A stretch of 61,055 nt of DNA from Brachionus koreanus (taxonomy: Eukaryota > Rotifera > Eurotatoria > Ploima > Brachionidae). The notes under the pieces were generated by a model. The model ran no database searches and had not been told where the DNA came from. It was given only the letters and a program-made list of their open reading frames with translations. The position numbers and the translations under genes were made by a program. Positions 51,161-61,055 of this stretch are shown here, one piece after another. Positions within the stretch are counted from its first letter, which is position 1. Each line of letters starts with the position of its first letter. Where the stretch lies: positions 2,441,378 through 2,502,432 of the forward strand of contig PJRA01000263.1 of the NCBI GenBank assembly GCA_016987375.1. Direction: 5' to 3'.

Positions 51161-54100
51161 TGTTCTCCTAGGTCTTGTTGCTTTCAAAAACCAAAAAAGT
51201 TCACTTATACGAGTAACAAGAACAAGAAAACCTTACAATAAACAAGATGGCCTTTGAGTAACTAAAGATGTTATCAGCTTTTCAAATAGAAACAGGACAG
51301 TTCATTGAAAATATTCTAAGAACAATTGTTTAGCATATATTTTTGAAGCAATAGACATTTTTCTAAGAAATCGAGTATAACATATGAGATATGCTTTTTA
51401 TATGATTATGAGTATAATCATATTTCTGACTAAATAAGTGTTCTTTAAGACCCTATTTAAAGCGAAGCTACATCTGATATGCTTCATCGCTATATGTTTC
51501 TAAAAAAACAATCTCAAATCTAAACATATTATTTGAACCAAATTTTCTGTCAACAAAAATTTAAAACCGGTTAGGTAATCGGTTGAAAATTTTTAACCGG
51601 TTTTAGAACAATTTTAAGATTTCATATTCACTAAGTAAAAATTAAATGTCAAATTTAATTTTTATATCGGCAAGTCTCTGTCAAAACTTTCTGCATGCAG
51701 AATTATACACACTCCTTGACTATGATACTTTAACATGTTTTGTTACATATAGAAATATGTTTCCGCTACACGAAACAATTTCAATAATAAAGAAAATTAT
51801 GGAACTTCTCTGAGTTTTTTAATTGCTAATTACTTTTGTATTACATTTGTGCCCAAATTTTCTTAGAAGTAAGAGTACAATCAAAATAGCATATTTTCAG
51901 CATTCTTTATTTAATTTCTCAATAGTAAATTTTTTAAAAATAAACAAATTATAATTATTATATTGATTCAAGTTTTACAAGCAAAATTAAATTAAAAAAT
52001 AAAAAATTTTTTGTTATTTAAAAGTTACAAAAAATATGCATCACAATTAGACTTAAAAATATATTAAAAAAAAGATTTTACGAAAAAACTGTCAAATTTC
52101 AATTTTTTCAAATTTAAAATTCACAATTCTATTGGAATAACAAAAATACAAAAAAAGTTTTATATTATTATTAAATGCTGAATAATTTTTTTATATTTAC
52201 TTAAAAGACCCAAAATCATGATTAAACATAATGGTTTATGAATAATTTAATTGATAATCTATATTGCTTAAGTATAGAATCAAGATTTTTCCCTTTTATT
52301 TTTACAATAAAAACAATAATTTAAAAAGAAATATATTCATCAGCTAATTTCTATTAAAAATATCTCTTAATATTTAAAAAGAAGAAACCAGTATTTGAAG
52401 AAGATCAGAAAAGATTCTGCCATTAGCTAGACGAAAATCATAATAAATCCAAAAGGAAATTTAGAAAATTAGTTCTTTTATATTTACCGTTGTAGGATCT
52501 CTTAAATATAAAGTTTTTAAATTTCAAACAATTGAAGAAAGTTTCTTTTTACTGCAAAAGTCAGATTAGTTTTTGGATGAAGCTAATCTTTTGTGATGAA
52601 TACAATTTTGAAAATTTCAATAAGATGAAAATAGCCATAATCCAAACTTTCAATATGCGAAATGTCAATATTTTTGTGACATCTGATTATTTTGAGATCA
52701 TAATTATTAATTAATCCAAGTTAGTAGAGAAAAAAGAACAGAATAGTTTTTATTGAAGTATAAGTGTATTTAATTAATTTTTACATAAAGTATATCTCTC
52801 TTAAAATAAAAAGGATAATTTTTAAAAATTTTAATTAATCAGTAAAGTAAAAAAAAAAAGAGTATATTTTGATATAAAGAGTATATTTTTATTTTTTCTA
52901 GCTAAAAATAAATGAAAAATCAATGATGCAATAAATTACAAATTTATGTATACTTTAATTATTTTTAAAATTAATTAATATTGATAAAATTTTTTTGAGA
53001 TAAAATGAAAATTTAAATACACAAATTCAATTCATTATTGAATTTATTTATGTGTTAAATTTATTTGAAAATAAGTTTGAAAAAAAAACGCTTTAAAATT
53101 TTAAAGACTAACTTAAATAATATAATTTCTGTTGAAAACAAAAATTACTTTATGGATATTATGTAACTTGAGTAGCGTTTTGAATTAAATTTAAATATTA
53201 TTGAATAATTCTAAATATAGAATATTTTAAAACATAGTGATGATTTTACTAAGCTAGTGCATAATTTTTTGAATTAAAAAAGTTACTTTATTTAGATTAA
53301 AACATGCTAAGCAATTTTAAAAGAAATAAAAACAAGTCATTTTTTAGAAAATAAAACTAAGCTTTAGCGTTAAATTTGGCGCTTAAGCTGTATCAGCACA
53401 GTGGATTTCGAGCTTACTTGTTAGACTGGTAATTATTTTTTTTTATAAATAATAAATACGATTCAAAATAGATAGTCATTTTTTCCGAAGAATCTTATCA
53501 TTACTCAGAAATTATTAGCATGCATGACCCCAAGCTATTTGGACTTATTGAACAGACGTATGTATACTTGAGTTAGTTTATCAGATATTTGAAACTGGAT
53601 ATGATGATAAGATATTTCTAAACGAATCAGTATTTCAAAATAGACTCAGGCATTATTTGAATTGTTAAGAAAACAAATTGAAGTTATCATCACTGCCTGA
53701 ATAAGAACAATATTCTTCACCTAATTATTTGATTTTTTTTCAAGTTTTCTCTAGCTTAACTGACCGAATTTAATTAGAGTTTAGGCCGTAGTCCAATTAA
53801 TATATTGAACCTTATAGAAATCGGGCATTTGCAACAAATATTCCCAATATGTTTCATTGATAGCCGATTCTTTTATTTCTAATTAAATAAACTCCAAAAC
53901 TGAAATTTACAATTAATTGTTGTTCTAATAACCAGCGATTCAAGTATGGGTAATTAGATTCGAATATTTTTTTTAATTTAATTTAAGAATTTTTTAAAAT
54001 TTTATTTGAATAAGAAAAAAAAATAGAAAACTAGTAGTTGAACTAAAAAAGAATGGGCTCTATTTGGCAGATTTTTTCGAATTGAAATTAATAAAAATTA

Positions 54101-57100
54101 AACAATTTAAAAAAGAAAACAAAATTTGTGTTGGTACTGAGCTACTGACACTCGAGGGCAGATATTTATTTTTGTCCTGTTGATTTAATTGAGAAAAAAT
54201 TGCATCAACAAAAGAATTTTTTTCAAGTCAAGAGTTTCTAAAAAACTTTCGTTTAAAACCTTAGAATGCATCAAAAATATTTCTTTGAAATTTTAAGTGC
54301 CGAAATTTAATTAAAAATAAAAATTTTGTTTAATTTTTTTTTGAAAATTGAAATATCTTGCTTTGATATAATTTTTTTAATTAGCTTTATGATTTAAATA
54401 TTTATAATTTCTCCAATTTTTTAGTTATCTAGAGTTAAAACGCTCACACAATCTGATCAACAAAAATATTAGAATATGTAAAGGTTAGATAATTTTTTTT
54501 TAATTTTGAATAAAATCTTAGCTTAAATAGTAATCAAGCTAATTGTATTTTGATTACTAGATTAATTGAAGGATACTAAATAGTTCTAAATATAATAATT
54601 TTAATTTAAAATACTTTTTAGTTACTTCAATCATTAAATTTTTCTCTTCTAATTTAAACCTATTACCTAACATATTAAACAGAGATTTCTTTCATGATTA
54701 AGATTTTGTTTTTTTATTATGTATTTAATTAAATTTACAAATTGAAGAAAATTTATTTTGATTTATCTCAATTTTAACAAACGACACTAGGGGAGGTAAA
54801 AAATAAGATTTTTGATAAAATTAATTTTTAAGTAAGCCTTCATCTTTAAAAACATATTAACCAAGACAATGAAAAAAATTTACGCTTTTAAACAATCTAA
54901 TTAATTTGAATTTTTTAATAACCCAATCTAAAATAATTTTAATTCACTCAATATGTCTATAATTGAGTACAGAAGGTTTTTCTTATGATATAGAAAACTT
55001 CTATCAGTGTAGGTTAATTCAAAACAAATCAAGGTTGAATTCTTTAATTTATTAAATTGAGTGGCATTATTTCTCATATGATATAAGTTTTGTTTCAATC
55101 GTCTAGATTAAAAGACAATAAAAATAGAACACATATTTCATTCTTTTTTAAAATCAAATATAACATTTTTTAGAATAAATTTTTTTAAGTCAAAACGAGC
55201 AAAATTTGTTTGTTTAGTTAGATAATTCTAGGCTATTTTTCTGTTTTTTGTTCACTATTACCAATAGATAATTTATTAAATTTTTTTATTTTCTCAATTG
55301 GTTTGGTAATTGTATTTCTTGTTAAACCAAAGGTGTTTTTAAAAAGGATTTACTTAATTTTAGCTTGATTGATATCATTTTAAATAATGATGTTCTAATA
55401 ATAAGCAGAAATCTGAATATCTTATTTCTCGATCAGTTTTTATCTGTTTATTTTTGGTTTCTAAATACCAATTTACTTAATAAAAAGCTCTTATATAATT
55501 TTTGATCTTGAATTCTTATGCTGAGAATTTTGCCTAGAAAATTTTTGGAATCTCTATTCATCTGAAATGACATGAAAAATTAGAAAGCTTGGTTCTTAAA
55601 GCTTTCCATTTCTATACAATAAGTTGTAAAGATTTAAACGATTCATTAATATGCTGAAAATACACAATCCGATATTTAAGAACTTGGTTTTTGTTTATAA
55701 ATAATTTGCATTTATGCTTAAGATAGAAAAGAATTTAGTGCGTGTTGAATTCAAGGTGAAAACGCTTTTTTTTTAATTCAATATGCATTTACAAACGAAG
55801 CATGTATATTACTTTTTAGAATTAAATTAAATGTTAGAAATTAAAATCGAGATAAGTCTTTTTTCAATTTGAACCAAGATAATTTTAATTGTTTCAGAGT
55901 ATTATTGTATTAAACGTTGAAAGTTTAGCTTAATTATTAAAAAAAAAATATTGCTTAAATTGCTATTTATTGTTCATTAATCCTAACAATTTAGGCTAAC
56001 ACTCGATAAATAAAAATCAGTGAATATTTATTTGATGTCTCCTATTTTACTAATTTATTTTAACAATGTATGAATATTTAAGAAAGAATAAAGTAATCAC
56101 CCAAAGAAAATTTAATCTGGCGTTAAAATTAAAATTAAGAAAATTGTTTCCAAATTTAGATAACATTAATTTTTTTAAAATTTATTTTCAAAGCGATTTG
56201 AATAGAAATTTTTTAAATGCTAAATTTTACTTTGAATTAGATTAAGCGTAAAAAGCTTTGAATTATTTTGATTAGACAAAAAATGTATGATAAAAAATTA
56301 GATTTATCTCTTGAATAATTTTAATCATTCGTTTAAAATCCTTGTGTACATGTTTCTATAATATATGTAAATGTTGGTTTCATTAGTTTGAAAACAAATA
56401 TTTTATTGACTGAAAATTTTATTAAAATTACAGAATTTATTCAAATATTTATTTTTATAGTTTCAAATTCTTACAAACATTATTTAAATCAAACAGAGAT
56501 GATGGTGATTTTTGATCATTTTTCAATCCAACTTTGAATTTGAACTTTTAAAAATGTAATTATAGCTATTTTATTTAATTAAAAAAAATTAAACAGTTCG
56601 CGATAAGAAATTAGCTTAAAAAAATGATCAAACTGGTTTCAATCAATTTAAGAAAAGGAAAATATATTTAAAAAATGTTCAAAATTTGTATCAGTTATTA
56701 TGAATATTTCATTAATTGGAAAAACACTTGACCAAAGTTTGTTTTTTTTCCTAATTTATAAGAATTTATTTAAAACAAATAAATTTTTATTATTTTTAAA
56801 AAACTGATTTTGACATTTTACCTTTTAAACAAAGATATGAATGAATAATTTGTTTAAATAATTATTTAGAATTTGAGTGTTTTTTGTAATTTTTAAAATA
56901 AATAAATTTACAAGTTACTGTAAAAATCCAGGGCTTGTTTCTAAGAAATAATATTAGCTTTATTTTAATCAAAAAGCTGCACCCAATTTTAAAAAGAAGA
57001 CTTTTCCTATTTTAAATGAGGCAAAAATGGAAAATAATTTGATTTTAACGCTTTTAACAAGCATAATTTTTAAATATTAAGCAAATATCAACTAGTTTAA

Positions 57101-59859
57101 CTTTTAAGAAATTATTTACGATTAATAAGATCCATAATTGTATGGGAATAATATTTACATAGAATAAAAATATTAGATATTTTTTTTAAATTAAGTTTGA
57201 ACTTCACCTTGGAAAAGATATTGGATCCGGGATTTAATCAAGCTCTTTAAACTGAGTATATATATTTTAAACTTGTTTGAATATTTGATATATTTCGAAA
57301 AAGTTAAACCTAAAATTAGACGAGAGTTAACTCGAAAAAAAATATTCAATAGATATTTTATGTTTAATTCAAAGCAAAATAAAATGATTAATCTGTTAAG
57401 AGAATTCAGATTTTTGTTTAATATTAAAGTTTTTTTTATTAAAACGTGACTAAAAAACTATGATGATTAAAGTAGATTTTAGGAAAAAAAAACAATAAAA
57501 AAGAATCTCAACTATTAAGACATGGTGTACTAAAGACTAAAGTATTTAAGAAAATATTGCTAAAAGGCCAAATTACTCGATTGATTTGGCCTTTTCAAAA
57601 ATTAAAGGTCCAACTGAACGCATCTAAATTTTATTTGCTATAATAGATTTTATGACTATTGAAAGTTAATAGGCTCTTCGTTTCATTATTTCAAGTAAAA
57701 AATAGGATCAAATCACTTGACATGACAATGGTTAAAATGTCCAAGTTAGAGCGGTTCTATAAAAGATTATCATGATTTTATTTATTCATTTGAATTTATT
57801 TACCAAATTGACAAAAGTTTAACGTAAACCAAAATACTAGATAAATTTCGCAGCTAAGACTGAACCACATGATTTTCTTCAAATGAATATATGTGTCTAT
57901 GTTGTTTACAAAGACCAATGTTTGTTTGCATTTAGTTTTATGATCAAAGTCTCATCGATTTTAGATGTCATTCGAATCAATTTTGATTTTGTTTGGTTTC
58001 AATTATTTAAGTATGCGAATTTAGCAAATAATAAAAATTGAACTTTTTTAAAATGTTTATTGAGGAAATTTCCTCTCATTAATATTTAAGCTAGATTTTT
58101 TTAAATAATTTTCCAAGTCTAAAAATTTTTGAGCAAAAAAAATGAACTGTTGATTGTCCGTTCTTTTTTTTTTCGTTGGGCTTTACTAAAAAGGCCTCAA
58201 AGGAATTCATCTGTTTTTAATTATCTAAAGTCGTGACAATTTTTTTTTTCAAGCTACATACAACTATAGAAAATTTTTAAATAGTTTTTTTGTACTAAAA
58301 AAAATGCGCAAACTTTCGCTCAAATAGCCCCTGTATTTAAAGTTCAAATCAAAAATTAAACAAACACAAATTCGATTATTTTTCTAAACGATTTGTGGAA
58401 AAATCATTAGCATTTTTTAATCGCGCTGATTCAAATTCAGTCCCGATTGATCAGATATTTGATATTTCTAATTAAAATTGTATTTTAAATTAGATTGTCA
58501 CTAAGGATTATTTTTGATTTGAGTATAGTACTAACAAAACTAATTTAAAAAAACTTAGATAATAATACGCTTATTTTTCTAAAATTTAATTTTTTTGTTA
58601 ATGCTTAACATAAAATTTTAATATCTAATGTAAAAACATGAATATTTTCTTTTTTAATTAAATCAATAGATTTGAAAATTTTGAGCTAAAATAAAAAAAA
58701 ATGTTTTTTTTTTTTAAATATTCAAACATTTTTCTAGTCAGAGATCATTTTGAATTTTAAAAATAATATTTTTATTTGATTTAAGAGAAATCAATTTATG
58801 CTTTATAATTAGACAAGTTTTCTAAATGAATTGTGTGGTATAGTTGTAAATTATTAATTAGGAGTTTAGTTTTCCAGCAAGGAATAAATCATTTTTTCTT
58901 TTTTGTTATTTTGATTAAGTGTTCAATTATATGCTTTATTTTAGTTTGTTTATCGACTTTGTGATCCATTAGAATGATAACCACTTGTTTTTTTTCTATT
59001 TCGATTAAATATATTTAAAATGATAATTTGGCTCGAGAGAATCACAATCTAAGTTTACCAAACTTGATGCAGGTAAGAACTAAAGGTTTATTTTTTGCTT
59101 AGTTGATCATTTGTTTTTGCTTAATTAAAAATTTAAAAGGAAGAAATCTATTTAATAGAAAAATTCTCTTAGTTGGTTCATTAGTTTCAAAATTTTTCGA
59201 CTATTTAATAATCATATAGTTAAGCTTATTTGAGATCAAGCATCATCTTAAAGTAAATAAACAAATTTTTTATTTTGTTTAAATCAATAAAAAATTATGT
59301 GCCGAAAAATTTGAGAATCATGTCTAAATAGACCACCATTTGCTCTTATCTGATATGAGCAAAATGAGCCAGTGATGTTGATTTTTCTAAATTAATTTAG
59401 ATAAAATCGCCAGCAATCGAATTATTGATCCTTCTACTCAAATAAAACACTTGTAAGCCAATTGATAAGACTCTAGATTGATGTACAGTCCGAAATTTAT
59501 GATTGATGGGGGAATGGGGCTCTAATGTTTGCTTATTACTCTTAGAAGAATCAACACATTTGATTCTATCTGATCAAATATTTGAATTTTAATGGCCAGT
59601 GGTGGTTATTGGCGCTCAAAGCTCTTTTCAAATTGAGAATTTTTTCTTCTAATAATTTCGTCTGCAAAATCAACAGAAATTTTAAAGTTATTCGATTACT
59701 TTTTTTTTTAGAAAATCAAAACAAAATTGATTGAAAATTAATGGATTAGTTTTTTTTTTAAACAAACAATATCGAGTTATTAATAATAGGCACATAAAAA
59801 TTACGAACGAATCTTATTTAATGCTTAGATAAGCTTTTAGGCCTAAACTTTAATCCATT
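51161..59859. other. Long gene-free region
   Basis: About 8.7 kb of AT-rich DNA without a recognisable gene, RNA or large repeat. A 12-bp perfect inverted repeat (AAAAGGCCAAAT) lies at 57562-57595. A TTAGGCCTAA palindrome sits at 59837-59846 just before the last gene. The small ORF at 52532-52714 is unsupported. Confidence 0.6.
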
Positions 59860-60780
59860 ATGAAAACTCAAAGCGTTCTAACTAGTCAAGTAAATGCAAA
59901 TAAAAAATTAGACGAACTAAACAATCTTTTAATGTCACATATGGACTTGAATGGGGCCAAATGTGCGCACAACTTGACCAATCTAAGAGATGTGCTAAAC
60001 GAAGCTCATAGAATAAACAATTCGAAAATAAATCCTCAAGAGAGTCTCAATTTTTTGATAGACTTTATAAAATCGGAGAAAAAAGATAGCAATAACAATC
60101 AAATAGTTGAACAAAATCAGACAGACACCATAATAAGCCGGATTGAAAATGATCTTCAAGAATCTTTCAAAATCTTGAGAGAATATAACGATAAAGTGGA
60201 AAAAGACCGATCTGATTTAGAAATGAATGTTTATAGAAAATCAAGCGAAATAAAGTATGAGAGAATACGAAACGAGAGTGAGAATGATGATGATGAGCCA
60301 CATGGGTACAGTTTTAATCGAAATGATGTGGTGAGAAAGAATTTTTTTGCCAAAAGCGAGCATCTTGGAGAAAAATTAAAAAGACTAAGCCAAATAAATA
60401 AGAAAAATTCTATAATAGAGGCTAGTAGCAAAAATGATGAGGCTGTACCACGAGACTTGTCACGCAAGTCGAGCTCTCCGAGCGTGAGACATATTAATAG
60501 CCATAGAAGAAATAGCTTTGATCATACAGCCCTATTGGAGCACTCGAGGCCAAAGACTCTAACCAAATCTACGACATCTCAGTTCGATAAGATAAATAGC
60601 ATTGGCAGCGACTCACCGCTGCTTACTTCTGGTGTCAGAAATTCCGAATCCGGATTTTGGAAATATGATGAACTAAACGAGCTTAAACAAAAATTTATTT
60701 CTTTATTAAGCGATTCAAACAAACAAGAAAATAAAAATTACAATCAAGTAATTTTGAAAAATTTGTACTCTCAAATTTAA
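59860..60780 (+). CDS. Unrecognised hydrophilic protein
   Basis: A single open frame of 306 aa starting MKTQSVLTSQVNANKKLDEL and ending NLYSQI. The first ~130 residues are likely helical or coiled coil (LRDVLNEAHRINN, IISRIENDLQESFKILRE). The middle has an acidic patch (ESENDDDEPHGYS). The second half is Ser/Lys/Arg-rich and probably disordered (DLSRKSSSPSVRHINSHRR) with many potential phosphorylation sites. No signal peptide, membrane segment or known domain recognised. Coding is clear from length and composition in a very AT-rich background. TAGGCCTAA motifs lie just before the ATG and about 20 nt after the stop. Confidence 0.7.
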   Translation: MKTQSVLTSQVNANKKLDELNNLLMSHMDLNGAKCAHNLTNLRDVLNEAHRINNSKINPQESLNFLIDFIKSEKKDSNNNQIVEQNQTDTIISRIENDLQESFKILREYNDKVEKDRSDLEMNVYRKSSEIKYERIRNESENDDDEPHGYSFNRNDVVRKNFFAKSEHLGEKLKRLSQINKKNSIIEASSKNDEAVPRDLSRKSSSPSVRHINSHRRNSFDHTALLEHSRPKTLTKSTTSQFDKINSIGSDSPLLTSGVRNSESGFWKYDELNELKQKFISLLSDSNKQENKNYNQVILKNLYSQI

Positions 60781-61055
60781 AACAATATTGGTCTTACATC
60801 TAGGCCTAAATTATATATTTAAAATTTAGCATTTAACAAAAACCCGGTTTCCTTTTAAAGTCATTTAAAATTTAAAAAAAAAAGAAAATAAACTAGGTTG
60901 AATATCAAATAGACAAATTTATTTTCAAAATATTTGTATTCTGTTATCAATTGTTGAGTGACTCATTGTAGATTTTCAAGAATCTTGATTATAAGCATTT
61001 TATTTGAAAATTTCTCAAGCAATATTCTAAGAAAAAAAAATTGAACTTAAATATT
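60781..61055. other. 3' flank to window end
   Basis: AT-rich, with an AATAAA-like signal near 60885. Nothing else seen. Confidence 0.5.

Noticed and set aside
52532..52714. 60-codon ORF in the gene-poor region
   Set aside because: Low-complexity, no homology recognised and isolated.

Overview
This is a strongly AT-rich stretch of animal nuclear DNA. The genes have ordinary eukaryotic GT-AG introns, mostly 45-65 nt long, and encode metazoan families: two-pore-domain potassium channels, casein kinase 2 beta, AMMECR1, ribosomal protein L26, WDR5, Elongator subunit ELP4, glutaredoxin 3, a nucleoplasmin, an innexin and mitochondrial HSP70. An innexin together with a nucleoplasmin points to a protostome invertebrate. 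The very low GC and tiny introns would suit a monogonont rotifer such as Brachionus, but that placement is inference and no sequence marker here proves it.

Layout. 1-6.7 kb: a truncated LINE reverse transcriptase remnant, then two tandem K2P channel genes on the minus strand with another decayed LINE between them. 9.3-14.2 kb: two casein kinase 2 beta genes, head to head (divergent), forming the arms of an inverted duplication. The ~3 kb spacer holds a tRNA-Gly-derived SINE, a 24-bp inverted repeat and a 35-bp palindrome. 14.9-16.5 kb: AMMECR1 (+) and RPL26 (-). 16.5-18.4 kb: a stray RPL26 exon fragment, a MITE-like palindromic repeat and a LINE 3' tail. 18.5-26.7 kb: WDR5, ELP4 and GLRX3, all on the plus strand. 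27.8-30.2 kb: nucleoplasmin and innexin on the minus strand. 30.2-43 kb is mostly non-coding, with two unrecognised genes (38.5 and 41.4 kb) that may be exons of one gene. 43.3 kb: an unrecognised charged protein. 45-46.7 kb: DDE transposase and LINE remnants. 47.3-49.4 kb: mitochondrial HSP70 (HSPA9). 50-51.2 kb: LINE, tRNA-like and Tc1-like remnants. 51.3-59.8 kb: no recognisable gene. 59.9 kb: an unrecognised single-exon gene.

The genes are mostly housekeeping and show no operon or shared pathway. They cover protein kinase regulation (CK2 beta), chromatin (WDR5, nucleoplasmin), translation and tRNA modification (RPL26, ELP4), iron-sulfur/redox handling (GLRX3, HSPA9) and membrane conductance (two K2Ps, innexin). 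The most interesting structure is the CK2 beta inverted pair. It shows patchy near-identity running through an intron, as expected from gene conversion, and one copy carries a long open serine-rich extension in front of the conserved start.
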